Positions 11,996-26,047 are shown, numbered from the stretch's first letter. The stretch: 64,000 nucleotides of DNA from Hippophae tibetana (GCA_037013495.1 CM072805.1:39737169-39801168), one strand, 5' to 3'. Translations and numbers: made by a program. Notes: a model not told the origin generated them from the letters alone.

Positions 11996-14723
11996 TCAGT
12001 TATAAGAACAAGAATGCTTTTTGAAGAAGATGGTTTTGGTGCTAATGGAATCCATGACTACAGGGCAAGATATTTGCTTTCTATGCTTTGTTATTACTAG
12101 CTTTCCCACCACATAACCTCTTGAACTTATTTCAAATTTTAATGTCAATGGAACCACATTCCCATTCGGAGAGTCTGTTAAAGTTGATCCAGCACCATAT
12201 AGGGGAACCTTTGTTCCTTCTAAATGTACCAACACACTTCTGTGACTCTTCCTTGGTTGATAATATTTCTTCAACTGCAATCATGAAGTACAAAAGGAGA
12301 AGTAATGGGTTAGCAATTTTGATATGATTGTTTGATTGGTTGAAATAGATATTATTATTATTATTATTTTGTTCGTTTGAATTTTTAATATCAACAATTA
12401 TAATTTTGGAATATATTTCCATTGGGATAAGGTATATGTATTCTTTACTGGATGAGGAAAATACTTTTTTTTTTCTATAAAACGAATGGGATTCTAAATA
12501 TAGAGAATATTTTGGAAAAATTAAATTAAATTAAATTAAATTAAATTAATTAATTTCTTTTTCTTTTTCCTGATAACTAGTGAACAAAAGAAAATGAATT
12601 ATAATTTCTATTATTAGTTTTTTATTTCGAACAAATGTTATTTTTAACTAATTGATAATTCTAATTTCTTGAACTAAATGTATATAATTCAAACCTTTTA
12701 ATTCCGATAGTTCATAATAGAACACCAGAAGCTTGTGGTGAACTTTGATATCCTATTTTTAAAAAGTATTAGTGCACATTAGCTGCATAAGTCTATTAAA
12801 TTTGAAAATTATAAAATTAAAATGTCACATTTTCAAATTTAATAAGCCTCGAGTGTTCTATTGAAAGGAAAAAATAAGAAGTCATTTTAACTTTAGTCTA
12901 CTGGACCAAATTGGACAACATGCCCTGAATAAAAAGGGTAGGAATAGAATACAATAAAGTCAATACCATATATAGATTATAAATGATGGAGTTGAAAAAA
13001 AGATATCTCATTTCTTACCTGACCAGTTGCAACAGTGATCTCTGAATAAACAAGATTCAAGGGTGTGGAGCTAACATGTATACCAAATATAGTAGATGGG
13101 TTGTACACACTCAATTTTAAGGAACCATTCACTGTCACCATCTTTGTTGGGACACCTGTGAAGTCTGAACCCTCTCCAATATAGAAGCTATGAACATTCA
13201 AGCTCTACAAGAGTAATTACATTCTCCATTTAACTATAACATTCTAGTTTCAAGTAAGAGGAACAACAAACCACTGAAAATACAGCAAATTGAAACTAAA
13301 GGAAAAGTTCAGTTTTGTGTTTTATTTTATTAGTGATGATCTGCATTGTAAGATTTGATACAACTAATTATTCTCAAAGTTTTACCTCCTCTTTTTGCGA
13401 TTGATAAAGCGGTATCAAATAAGTTGAGATGAGAGGTTAAATCTAAAAGAGTTGGGATCATTTGACACCCTAAATAACACTAATTGCCAAGACAGTAAAT
13501 CTTCTAGTAAGCAGAGTTCACTTGTAAACATTTGGTAGCTAATTGCGGTTTATTTATGAATTTTTCTAACAATAATTAATATGGCGTTTCCAAATTTTAT
13601 ATTGGTTAATAATATTCAAAGGATGCTTTTTTTAGAATCAAGATTTTATCCCACTTGAATACGTAAAAAGTTTGAAGTTTTGACTTTCAGTTAGAAAACT
13701 CTTGGAATTAGTTTAATTTGTAGAGAAAAATTAGAAAAATATCAGAGAATTAGCGGATGAAGTCTATGTATATATAAAACATTGTGTGTACACGTGTTAA
13801 TTATATAAAGAGTAAATATTATAGTCCGTCATAAGAGTATAAGAGTAAAAAAAGAACATGTTTAAAACTTGAGGTTGATCACATCATGGTTCGGTCTATA
13901 GGTTAATCTTCTAACACCAAAGATCTTAAGTGTAGATCAACTTATACTGTTGGTGTAATTGTGGGTGCCGACACAAGCGGGTCTCTTGGATGACCATCCA
14001 ACAGTCTAAGCCATCAGACGAATCATCCCAAAAGAACCCGTCTGTTTACGGTTTTAAAATTATGTAAAAGTACGAAAAAAAATTCTCAGCAAATTTTGTC
14101 CTCTGAGAATACAAATTATGTGCTCCCTTCTGGAAAATACTTTCTTCTAGAATCACTTTTCACAGAACTTACTTCGAAAATAGCTTCATTCAAAGAAGCA
14201 ACTAAGAGATTGCATTAGAAATAAACTAAAGAAGAAACAAGAGCTAGCATACCTTAACAGCAATCTCAGCTTTGAAAGGTCTACTTGCTATCCAAATAAT
14301 CAAACAGAACACAGTAAACACCATCACAAAACTAAGCATAGCAATAAAGACTTGTACACGTCTTGAAATATCCTTATCTTCAAGCTCATCATAAGACCCT
14401 TCTTCCAAAATAGCCATACACTCTGGCCACCCCTTGTCATTATTCTTATGTTTCTTACTTCCTTTCCTTCCAGAAGATGACCGGAAATTCCCTGATAATC
14501 GGCTCGCCGACGATGTCCTTGAATGGCGGCCTAAAGACGGATGTGAAGGTGACTCAATTGGACTGTTATTGTAAATTGGAGTAGCCTGCATTGAAGATGA
14601 CCTGTCTCCGTCTCTAGAGTCACTTGATGGACTTTGCACATAGTAAGGGTGTCGCTTAGGTGACCTTGATGGTGATGATTCTCCTAAGCTAGTTATATCT
14701 GATTCTGATTTTGCTGAAAGCAT
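11996..14723 (-). CDS. LEA_2-domain membrane protein (LEA hydroxyproline-rich glycoprotein/NHL-like family)
   Basis: Three minus-strand exons (14723-14253, 13204-13019, 12274-11996) join in phase 0 to give 311 residues. Residues 1-120 are a Ser/Pro-rich cytosolic region containing a KRHPYYVQSPSSDSRD motif and a basic GRKGSKKHK patch. Residues 124-146 form one strongly hydrophobic transmembrane segment. The remainder is a LEA_2-type beta domain, with NGSLKLSVYNPSTIFGIHVSS and a C-terminal Cys-containing tail that fit the family. Such proteins are plant plasma-membrane proteins linked to stress and defence; the exact function of this one is unknown. The start at 14721-14723 is the first ATG of the frame, and all junctions are GT-AG on the minus strand. 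Confidence 0.88.
12716..12862. repeat. palindromic MITE-like sequence in a LEA_2 intron
   Basis: A perfect 16-bp inverted repeat (12794-12809 and 12829-12844) separated by 19 bases sits inside an outer 10-bp inverted repeat, AATAGAACAC at 12716-12725 and its complement at 12853-12862. The nested symmetry and about 147-bp size fit a small MITE, but I found no convincing target duplication. Confidence 0.4.
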
Positions 14724-17700
14724 TTTTGCTTATGAAATTGGATTATGAACAATTGATGGAATCACTTAGCTTGGATATTATATGGTTAGGTACGGTACGA
14801 ACACGCCAGCAAAAACCTTGTATAACTTCTTTGATTTCCTGATAAAGCGAAATATGACTAACAAGTTGTTCGAACTCAAGCTTTCACAACAAATGTTACT
14901 ACTAAATTAGTTAAAGTACATTCTCAAATTATTATTTTTTAAACAAATAGAGCCATTTTATGAAAGATTAATAACTTTTGAGCAAATACAGAGCTGCCCA
15001 ATTCAACTAAATAGTAAATTAATTAGTAAATTTTTGGTTGTATATATATCTATAAGTCAAATTGTAATTACTCTTTCTGTCTTTATTTTAGTCTCTTTCT
15101 GTTTTCTAAAGAAATTGAGTGAGTAAGATCCAGAAGGAGAGGATTTGAAATTTGAAGAGATAAGTAGATAACGTGAGGGATGACAACAAACTCTTTTTTA
15201 GTGTGTTTGATTCGTATTGTGTTGTTGGTTAAGATAAGAGAAAAATATAGAAGATTTTCTTTTTCAAATAAATTATTTATAATATTAATAATTAAATTTA
15301 AATTTACATAATAATTTATGATAAATTTTAATCATATTATAATTGTGTTTGTATTAGTATTCTTGACATTTTCGAGTTGTATAATCATGTCTTGTTAGCA
15401 TTGTTAGCCGGGATAATATACTAGGCTTGGAGATCCATGAAGGAATTAAGCTACAAATCTCATGTGTTGGTCATAATCAAATTTGGACTCTTATAAATAG
15501 TGTCGGCAGCATTATTTGCTACATGCATTGTTTAGTGTAAAACACAAATTTTCGCACAAAGTGCTTCTGTTTTTACCGTTGGCACTCTTAACTAATATTA
15601 CTACTTTGATTGTGCGTTTGCATTTGGAACTTTATAGGTCAAAGGGAGAAAAAAAATTCCAATATTTCATATGTTATTTGTGGGCACTTTAATGTCATAT
15701 GTTCGAATTCTGTTCACTATGTGTATGGATTCGTATATACAAACATCTAATCATTATTTAAAAAATAAAAATAAAGATTTTTTTTATACAATTAATGTTT
15801 TTTTATTTTTTTGGAGAAACAATATTATTATATTGTCCATATTTATATGTTAATAATATAGAGGTATTATAAGATTATGTTGGTTCATTTTCTTTTTTAT
15901 CCACTCGTTTTTGCTGCTTGGTAGCCATTTTTCTTTTTTCCTAACAAAATGTATTTTATTAATTAAAGTTTAATATAAGTTAGGAAAAAAATTATATTTA
16001 TAATAACTTTAATTTTATAACTTGTATTGATTATGAATTATATCGATTCTCTCTTATATTTTTTGTTTTTGATACAATTTAATAAAATTAAAACCTTCTT
16101 TAAAAAAAAAATTATTTTATATTGGTGCAACTTAATCATCTTATTGTTATATTTGTAAATATTTTAGATTTATTTTAATTATTTTATTTTTTATTTTTTA
16201 GATATAATTTTTAAACATCTCCGAGCAATTCCTTGTTAATAAGGTTTAATTTGATTAAATTTAGGTTTAAAAAAACAAAATTAGGAAAAAAAAATTAAGG
16301 TGTTTAAAAATATAACAATAAATTTATTAAAATGTATAAATTTTAAAAATTATGATTAATATTTTTAATTTATAAAAATAAAATAATTAAAATATCTTAT
16401 TATTTTAAGTTACAAATTGTACCATTCAAAGCATATAATGTAATTTCTAAGGGTACAATCTTAAATAACATTACCCATAAAGTAGTCATACAATAACCAA
16501 CTTCAAATAAATTACACTATATGAATTTTTTTTAAAAACAATTGTACAATAAATAAAAGAAAACATATTAAAAATTCCTTACCCATAAGGTTGCTTTTAG
16601 ATTGGAGGTAGGGTTCTTATTTTTATTTTTATTTTTATTTTTATTTTTACTTGAAAAAAGTATAATAAATACGTTTTTGACAAAATGCAATCATACAATT
16701 TCAAAATCATATTAATAATAAATGTTATTTGAAATATGGTAGCCCTTTGTGTTCACTGTTTGTTCTCTTCTGATCTTCACCTAACAAACATACGAAGAAG
16801 ACAGAATATTTTAAAACATGATACAGACATAGAAAAACTATTTTGTTTGTTTCTAAATTTTGTGACTGAGATTTGCACCAAAATAATTATTTGAAGTTTG
16901 AAAAATAAACTCACACCGTTTTCGAATACTGAATTCGGAAAGTGTCAACTATAATTAAAGAGGTCCGGTCAATATATATATATATAATTAAAGAGATATT
17001 TTTGGATCTGGATTTTCTGCCTTTTTTTTTTTTTTTTTTACTTCTTTCACTGTTTATTTGTGTACGTTTTTAATCTTGATTATCTGTTTTTATATTTAAT
17101 ACATGTTAAAATTATTAATAAAAAATAATATTTAATTTTTAAATTAATAATATATAATTTAAATTTAAGTAATAAAAAAGAAAAAACTGATATCATCTTA
17201 TTCCATCTTTTCATATATTCTTGAAAAGACAATTAATCACACGTGAAGTTTTGGATTATGTCAATCAATTCACACGTGAAGTTTTGGATTATGTCAAAAA
17301 AGACTATCGAATATTAATGGGGTTTTAGTTTTGATTTAATGGTTTCGTTAATTTTTTTTAAAAAATATAATAAAATTAGCTTAAAGATATAATATTAACT
17401 TAATTAATATGTTATTTTTAATTTTTATCAATTTATAATTTAATAACTTAAACAAAATAATCATGTAATCGCGTATAAAAATAAAATACAAAAATAAAAT
17501 AATAACATACAATATTTTTAAGTAGAAATAACTTAAGTCATAATCATTATCTAAGAGAAAAACTACCGATTCATAAGATCATTTAATTTTTCACTATGAA
17601 ATCTAATATTTAAGTATAAACTCAATCTTATACTAACATTTCTATCATACTATCCTAATTTACTTTATTTACGAACATTTGTTATGTTTTTACAATTTTT

Positions 17701-19641
17701 AATATTAACATGAGCGATTTTTTAGACCAATATTTCAATAAGTTTTCCTTTAATCAGATCGATGCATTTACAGATCAATTACAAAAAGAATTAGCATAAA
17801 AACATAAATATCGATGTATGTGTTACATAATGGATTTAATAGTTAATAATCCTAACCAGATGTAGAGCTACACCTCTGATATATAGTTTTTTATTTAGAC
17901 AATTTATTACGGTTGTTTCTGCCTATTTTGGTAGACCTCGACATATTAAGCAATTTTTATCCAGCCACCGCATACATTTTAATCCTAATATATATATAAT
18001 ACTTAATAGTATTATAATTGAAAGTATTTTAACCTTAATTTTTCAAAATTCATTAAAAAAATTAATATTATAAAAAATTATTTTTTAAAACATATTTAAA
18101 AATATTTAATTAATAATTTTACAAATTAATTTAAGTTTAAATAAATATTTTAACACCAAAAATAATTTCAGATTTATGAATATATGTTATCAAATACATG
18201 AATATAATCCTATATATCGTAATTATAAAAGATATACATGAAATATAACTATCTAAAACACGAACATTTGTTCGACTTTTCTTACTTTTCTTGATAGACT
18301 TGATAGGAGACTTAAAAATAAATTAACATATAAATATTTTATTTACGAAAATAACCAACATTCATAATTCTTACATATATGAACTCTTATCTTATATAAT
18401 ACGTGAATCTATGTTAAATGCATAAAATATTATGTAAAACAAAATTTTATATTGAATTTTTTTTGTTTTGAATGTGAAAATTGTTTAGGAGAAAAATAAA
18501 AAAAATAGGTATTGAAGTGAAATGAGATTGACCTAACTTGATTCAAGATCTAAATTATCATTGATTATTATTTTGGAATTTATTAGATTAAGTCAACAAA
18601 TACATGCTTACTTATAAAGGTGTATTTAAATAAAAAAAATTCCTTGATTTTTAAAGTTTGAGTGTATTCATTTAAGATTTTTTAAGAATTTGTAAAAATT
18701 TAAATATATTTAATTAAAAAATAATAATTTTTTAAAAAAAATTATAAAAGTATTGGAATATTTAAGGTGTTAATAATTTTTAAAAATTTCACTTAATCGT
18801 AAAATTTTAAAGATTTAAAACATTTTTATGTATAAATAAAATCTTCCACCAATAATATATTCCCCCTTAAGATTTTTGAAGACTTTTTATTTTATTTTTT
18901 CTTTTTCATTTTTGTTTCATTCTCCCCCTATATCACTCTCTTTCTTTATATATATATATTTCTTACAAAATAACCTAAAAATTAATTTATATAATGAAAT
19001 AATTTTTTTAATAACTAATAGTAACAATTTTTTTTATAATAATAACTTTTATCATAAATTAAGTTTGATATATGCACATTTTCAATTAAATCAAATCATC
19101 TTTATTTTTATAAAAAATCATGATATTTTTATAACTTAAAAAAGAGTATATATTTTATTAAATTTTTTAAAAATATATAATTACATATTTAGTATTTTTG
19201 ATAATTATTAAAGTTTTATTAAAAAATTAAAAAATAATTAAAATTTAGTGAAAAAGTACGAGTATGATAAAAATTAAAATATAAATTTTATAAAAGTTCC
19301 TAGTTATAATATTTAAAAAAAATCATACAAATCTATTAAAATTTATACATTATTTTTAATAGAGTATATATTGAAGTCTTTAATCTATTAAAATATGTAG
19401 ATTTTATAGAATTTAATATATATTAAAGTTACTAAAAATTATAATTAAAATTTTAATACATTAATAAAATATGAGTTGAAGTCTATATTAAAATCTGCAA
19501 AATTAGTATAAATTCTAGTTAAATACATCCTCATTTCTAATTTTTATACTCTATAAAAATAAAAACCCGAACTCACATCCAAAAGTATCAGTATTTTGTA
19601 TTTTGGGCGTTACTGTATTTATATAAGCAATATCACTACTC
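14724..19641. other. long AT-rich gene-free stretch
   Basis: There is no supportable coding exon in almost 5 kb. It contains the LEA_2 upstream region, homopolymer and short A/T repeats (for example TTTTTA repeats near 16617-16648), the tandem repeat at 17238-17301, and a possible truncated LTR fragment around 15470-15600 with a TATAAATAG motif. Short frames here are chance open frames of A/T-biased codons. Confidence 0.55.
17238..17301. repeat. 33-bp tandem duplication, each copy with a CACGTG G-box
   Basis: A 33-bp unit starting CACACGTGAAG at 17238 is repeated at 17271 with only its last bases differing. Each copy carries CACGTG. No gene is adjacent. Confidence 0.7.
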
Positions 19642-19646
19642 TAATC

Positions 19647-19870
19647 TGTTGGCATGTGAGTAATATGGCAGACAACATGGAAACAACAATACATCAATTA
19701 TGACAGATAATCAGCAGACAAAAATAATAGTGGGAAATTAATATTGTTATAATCTGTTTACTTTCCGTTTTATTGTGTATACAAATACTATACATTTGTA
19801 CATAAAGAACAGAACAGAAAGAATATATGAAAAAATACATCTGATAATTATCAGAAAACACAATTTGACA
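19647..19870 (+). repeat. 5' LTR of element 1
   Basis: 224 bp, starts TGTTGGCATG and ends TTTGACA, immediately followed by the primer-binding site. Confidence 0.93.
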
Positions 19871-19882
19871 TGGTATCAGAGC
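19871..19882 (+). other. primer-binding site of element 1
   Basis: TGGTATCAGAGC directly abuts the 5' LTR. It is the standard initiator Met-tRNA complement used by plant copia elements. Confidence 0.85.
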
Positions 19883-20621
19883 AAGGTATGGAATTACCTA
19901 CTATGCTGTTTTCTGTTCTCAGAAAATTTAATTTCTGATTTCTGGTGTAACCATTCGGGTTTACACTTACCTTCGTTTTTATCTCTGTTTTTTTGGTGTG
20001 GCAATCCTGGTTTACTCGTGAAACTGTACCAACATTATTTCCTCGAGAAAAAAAATGAATCACAGAGATTGATTAACAGTGTTGTGCTGTAGAAGTGATT
20101 CTGAAAGAAAAAATCAAGTCAGCGTTTTTTAGGCCAGAAGCCATTGACGTGAATCGCTGTTTCTTTGTGTATAGATTGGAATAAAAACCGATCAGTTGCA
20201 ATATTGAAAAAAAAAGGGAAATAAGAGGCGTTTTTCATATTCTGGAAATCTGAATAGAAACGAACAAAGAAGAAGAAGGAAAGACAGAGAGGAGCATCCA
20301 ACAATACCTGTTTTCTAGAGAAAACTATCATTTCGCAAAAGAAACAGAATACAACTCAGGTTTTTCGGCTAGAGCTTGCAGGGAAACATAACGCTGAGTA
20401 AAACTTTCTGAAACTCCGGCTGCAGCTGATCGATTCACACAAGGAATCAGAAGGAAAAGGGCGCCACTGCACCAAGGAACGAAGAAGACGCTGCGCAGAG
20501 GAAACTGCGCGAGGAAGCTGCTCGACGCGCAGAGGAAACTGCTCGACCATCTTCTGAAATCGCGTAGGAAGAAGAAGAGGCGCCGCTTGCGAGAGGGAAA
20601 TTAGGTTTAGGGTTACGAATT

Positions 20622-23600
20622 GTGTTTTTTTTTCATTTAACTACCAATTTCATATTGGAAGATTTAACGGTGAAAATGACGGAAGTTTTAACTAGAGCTC
20701 AGATTAGCTCACAACCTCCGTCAACTGAAGCGTCGACTGCTCCCATTAGTATCAAGTTGGGAGGATCCAACTATGCCTTATGGTCCCAGGTGGTGGAGAT
20801 GTATATCTCTGGCAAAGACAAACTGGGATATATTAATGGGGACTTTCCTCAACCTGTTGAAACTGACCCCTCATTTAGGAGATGGCGTACTGAAAATGCC
20901 ATTGTCAAAGGATGGTTGATCAATTCGATGGACCTCTCCTTAATTGCAAATTTTATCCGATTCCCAACTGCAAAACAGGTTTGGGATTCGGTGGCTACCA
21001 CTTACTATGATGGGACAGACACGTCTCAGGTGTATGATCTTCGCCGTCAAGTTACTCGTACGAAGCAAGCGAGTGGATCCATTGAAAAATACTACAATGA
21101 CCTTCAAGGGTTGTGGCGTGAAATTGATTTCCGTCGTCCTAATCCAATGGAGTGTGCGATTGACATACAAAAAAACAACTCCATCGTACAGGAAGATCGA
21201 GTGTATACCTTCCTCGATGGCCTTGACGATAGATTGGATAAAACTCGAAGTGATGTGCTTCAGATCAAACCATTCCCTACGGTGGAACAAGCCTATGGAT
21301 TCGTCCGTAGGGAAGAGGTCAGGCAGACCGTGATGATCACAGGTGTAGATACGACACCCGGAGCAGTTATGGCTTTTAAAGGGGTCAAGGGACACCATAA
21401 TCTAATGCCACCAAAAACAGGAACTTCCTTGGGTAGCAAGAAATCCACGGGAAATCCACCATCTCTTGACATGAAATGTGGCCATTGCGGAAACTCCAAA
21501 CACACCCGTGAAAACTGTTTCAAACTACATGGGTATCCAGAATGGTGGAATGATCTTCAAGCACGGAAGAAACGGGATACCACTGGGCGAGCCGCTGTGG
21601 CTACCAATAATGCCTCACTATCCCTTACTTCTCAGGCCGAATCTTCACAGGATCTAGGTATTTCAAGTAAAGCATTTCACATCTCTACTCATAGTGATAA
21701 GGAGGATTGGATTCTGGACTCTGGAGCTACAGATCACATGACATTTGACCCAAACGATCTCTCAAAAACAACCCAACCAAGACGGAGTCGTGTTGCCAAT
21801 GCAAATGGGGTCACTTATCCAGTTACAGGAGCTGGAACAGTGACCTTATCTCCTTCATTATCATTATCTAATACTTTACTTGTACCCTCTCTATCAAACC
21901 GACTAATGTCTGTAAGTCAGGTCACTTCAGATCTTAACTGTGTAGTACTGATGTATTCTACTTTTTGCCTTCTACAGGATATTCTCACAAAGGAGATCAT
22001 TGGGCGTGGTACTAGGAGAGGAGGGCTATATTATGTGGATGACCTCAGTTCAGGAAGAGCCAATCATATGCAAAACATTGTTGGTAACAAGGAACGACAG
22101 ATTTGGCTATGTCATCGTAGATTTGGGCATCCATCATTCGGGTATTTAAAGCACCTACTCCCCAGTTTATTTTCAAATATCACACATTCAGATTTCAAAT
22201 GTGATACTTGTATCCTAGCAAAAAGTCATAGGGCATCTTATCCTATGAGCATGAATAAAAGTGTGACTCCTTTTGCTTTAGTACATTCTGATGTGTGGGG
22301 ACCTTCCCCGGTCATTACGTCATCGGGTAATCGTTGGTTTGTTATTTTTGTTGATGATTGTACACGAATGACATGACTCTACCTTCTCAAACATAAAGAT
22401 GAAGTATTTGCTACATTTCACCTGTTTCACACCATGGTTCAGACACAATTTTCTGAAAAAATTAAGATACTTAGGTCTGATAATGGAGGGGAGTATGTTA
22501 ATCAACAATTTCGGACATACTTGGACAACCATGGTATTCTCCATGAAACCTCGTGTTCACAAACCCCACAACAGAATGGGACTGCGGAGAGGAAGAATCG
22601 GCATATTTTAGAAACGGCTCGGGCCTTACTAATCGGTGCACATATGCCTAATAAATACTGGAGTGATGCTATTACTACATCGGTGTATCTACTAAATCGT
22701 ATGCCCACAAAAACCTTACAATTTCAGACTCCATTAAAGGTGTTATCTCATCATCTTCCCTTGCCTACTATTTTGATGCTTCCGCCCCAAATTTTTGGAT
22801 GTGTTGCTTTTGTCCACCTCCATAAAAATCAACGAACTAAGTTGGATCCATGTGCTGTCCGCTGTATGTTCTTGGGGTATGGCGTACAAAAAAAGGGTTA
22901 TCGATGCTATGATCCAATTACTAAAAGAACCTATATTACCATGGATGTCACTTTCCTCGAATCAGAATGTTTTTTCCCATCACCGGTATCCAATTCCACT
23001 CTTCAGGAGGAGAGTTATGGTGACGAACGAAATTAGCTTGATGTTGAAATATTAAACACTAGTCCAACATACTTAGATCATGCCGATCATATGGAGGAGC
23101 CAGTATCTAGACCCGAGCTTGAACTTCGAAGAACTGAAGTTGAAGTAGTAATTGAATCTCCAGAAGATGAAGTGGTTGATGTACCCCTCCACTCCCTAGT
23201 ACCCAATGATCTTCCTGCTGAGAATACTCCTAAGGTAAGCTATCCTATCACATCTTTACAAACTAATGCTATAGATACAACTGTTGGTTATGTTTTACCT
23301 TTCAGACACAATCGAGGCAAACCTCCAAATCGATACTCCCCAGAAAGAGAAGAACGACAATCCAAGTATCCAATAGCAAATTATGTATCAACTCAAAGGT
23401 TATCAGAACCTATCAGGGCATTTGCACAAACACTCTCCTCGTGTCAAATTCCAAGTAGCATTGAAGAAGCCTTATCTGATCCAAAATGGGCTCAAGCTAT
23501 AAAAGAGGAATTTGAGGCATTGCAAAAGAATAACACATGGGTGTTAAGCGAGTTGCCTCAAGGGAGGAAGATGGTAGGATGCAAGTGGATTTTCTCCATT

Positions 23601-24986
23601 AAATATAAAGTAGATGGGTTAGTTGATCGATACAAGGCGAGACTTGTAGCAAAATGATATACACAGAAACACGGGATAAATTATCAAGAAACCTTCTCAC
23701 TTGTGGCTAAACTAAAAACCGTTAGAGTCTTGTTATCTCTTGCGGCAAATTTAGATTGGTCATTGCACCAACTTGACGTAAAAAATGCCTTCCTTCATGG
23801 TGATCTTGAGGAAGAGATTTATATGGATATCCCACCAGGATATACTGTTACAACAGGAAAAGAAACTGCATGTAGATTACAACGAGCATTGTATGGACTA
23901 AAACAATCACCTCGAGCATGGTTTGGTAGGTTGAGTTCAGCAATGAAGAAATATGGGTTCCAACAAAGTAACTCTGATCATACTCTTTTCCTAAAACATC
24001 GATTAGGGAAGATAACAGCCCTTATAGTCTATGTAGATGACATGATCATTACATGAGATGATAAAGAAGAAATCTCTAAGCTTCAAGAACAACTGTCAAA
24101 TGAGTTTGAAATGAAGAATTTGGGAGGGCTCAAATACTTCTTAGGTATTGAGGTAACAAGATCAAAACAAGGCATATGTCTTTCCCAAAGGAAATATACT
24201 TTGGAGCTACTGGCAGAGGCAGGACTACTAGATTGTAAACCTGTCGATATTCCAATGGTTCAAAATCATAAACTCGGAGAATATGTGGACCAAGTACCAA
24301 CAGATAAACAGAGATATCAACGGTTAGTAGGTAAACTCATATATTTATCTCATACTCGACCTGATATTGCTTATGTTGTGAGTGTCGTGAGTCAGTTCAT
24401 GCACTGCCCAAGTGAAGACCATATGGATGCGGTCATGCGAATACTTCGTTATTTAAAGTCCTCCCCTGGAAAAGGACTTATGTTTTCAAAGAATGGCCAA
24501 TTGGAAGTCCTTGGATATACAGATTCAGACTGGGCAGGGAATATGAAGGATAGGAAATCTACTGTTGGGTACTTCACCTTTGTGGGGGGCAATCTTGTTA
24601 CATGGAGGAGCAAAAAGCAAAAGGTAGTTGCCTTATCTAGTGTTGAAGCTGAATTTCGAGGAATGGTCAAGGGAATATGTGAGCTCCTGTGGTTGAAAAA
24701 ACTTCTAACTGAGATTGGTGTTGCTCCTAACTCTGAAATGAACTTATTTTGTGATAACAAAACAGCCATTGCCATCTCTCACAATCCAGTTCAACATGAT
24801 CGCACGAAGCACGTTGAAGTGGATCAGAACTTCATCAAACAGAATCTTGAAGAAAAGATTATTAAGCTTCCATTTGTTAAGTCAGAAGATCAATTGGCTG
24901 ATATACTCACAAAATCTGTGTCTGCAAAGAACTTTTACAACTCACTTGACAAGTTGGGCATAAGAGACATATATGCACCACCTTGA
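20622..24986 (+). pseudogene. gag-pol of copia element 1, broken by four stops
   Basis: One frame runs through the whole region without a frameshift. In order it holds the gag domain, a CCHC zinc knuckle (CGHCGNSKHTRENC), protease WILDSGAT, the integrase HHCC region with a DNGGEY motif, RT with YVDDMIIT, and RNase H. In-frame stops are at 22374-22376 (Trp in element 2), 23034-23036 (Trp), 23655-23657 (Gly) and 24054-24056 (Gly). Compared with element 2, a 16-base deletion near 20635 has removed the ATG, so the first usable ATG would be at about 20676. The product is therefore truncated and without activity. Confidence 0.93.
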
Positions 24987-24993
24987 GGGGGAG

Positions 24994-25217
24994 TGTTGGC
25001 ATGTGAGTAATATGGCAGACAACATGGAAACAACAATACAGAAATTATGGCAGATAATCAGCAGACAAAAATAATACTGGGAAATTAATATTGTTATAAT
25101 CTGTTTACTTTCCATTTTATTGTGTATACAAATACTATACATTTGTACATAAAAAACAGAACAGAAAGAATATATGAAAAAATACATCTAATAATTATCA
25201 GAAAACACAATTTGACA
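24994..25217 (+). repeat. 3' LTR of element 1
   Basis: 224 bp, same ends as the 5' copy. About 7 substitutions separate the pair; the first three cluster around LTR positions 48-58. Confidence 0.93.
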
Positions 25218-25222
25218 TAATC

Positions 25223-26046
25223 TAGTGAGCCAAATATTTAATTAACATCATAGTTAACTTATTCGATATAATTTATTTTTGAAATGAAATGAAAAAAAAA
25301 AGTTTAGAATCTAATTATTGAATTAAATAATTTCATGCTCTCCAGTCACAAAATTCAGTTCACTTTGTTAATATATTATAACTTTCCACGCACCTAAGTT
25401 TAAATTTATCAGAATAAAAAAAAAATAGAAAATATTATAAAATTATTAAACTAAACTTATAATAATAAAAATAACATACTTTAATATTCATTTATAAATA
25501 TTTTAATACAATATAAATATATTATTTTTATTATTATAAATTTTAAAAATATGATTTAAAATAATTTTTACATAAACAGTGGAGTTATAATTTATGCCAT
25601 AATTTAATAACATAATGTAAATACAATATAAATTTCATAATAGTTTTATAAATATTTTACCGAGTAAAACTTATTTATATCCTAAGATATATTTCAATTA
25701 ATATGGTATATAATTATTAATTAAAATAATATAATTAATTTTTAATTTTTAATCAATTATTATAATAAATAAACGATTAACATTGTTGATTAGACAAGTG
25801 AATAAAGCCACGTTTCTTACTAACCAATTGCGTGTATTTGTTTTACACAATATAATTATTTAGATATACGAGGGTTGTCTAGTTTTAACACGTGTATATG
25901 TATGTGACTGTGTGGGACGTTGAGTATTGACCTATTGCCTATTTAGTAGTGGGCGGGAATGTGGGCATTTTCGTCATTCAATATAAAAAAACAAGTACTT
26001 CGCGCGAAGTCTAGCTAGTCGATCACCGTGAGCACTGAGCATCCCT
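25223..26046. other. AT-rich intergenic stretch upstream of the La gene
   Basis: No exon or repeat is supported. The last 150 bases become more GC-balanced and probably hold the La gene promoter. Confidence 0.5.
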
Positions 26047-26047
26047 A

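Larger units (their letters stand above)
19642..25222 (+). mobile_element. Ty1/copia element 1 including its 5-bp TSD
   Basis: The complete LTR retrotransposon spans 19647-25217 and is flanked by TAATC at 19642-19646 and 25218-25222. LTRs are 224 bp each and differ at about 7 positions by eye (about 3%). The primer-binding site TGGTATCAGAGC starts at 19871, complementary to initiator methionine tRNA, and a purine-rich tract (TTGAGGGGGAG) ends at 24993. The internal frame is gag-protease-integrase-RT-RNase H, the copia order. It is inactive because of four internal stops and a deletion that removes the original start codon. Confidence 0.95.

Noticed and set aside
11635-12024. 129-codon plus-strand frame
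   Set aside because: Lys/Ile/Asn-biased A/T-rich composition and overlap with the last LEA_2 exon; no recognisable domain.
15470-15600. Possible solo LTR fragment with TATAAATAG
   Set aside because: No defined ends, partner or target duplication could be found, so it is only mentioned in the spacer entry.
18618-19532. Possible large TIR element with ends GGTGTATTTAA / TTAAATACATCC
   Set aside because: Only about 11 terminal bases match in inverted orientation and the rest is A/T-rich without further similarity, so chance is a good explanation.
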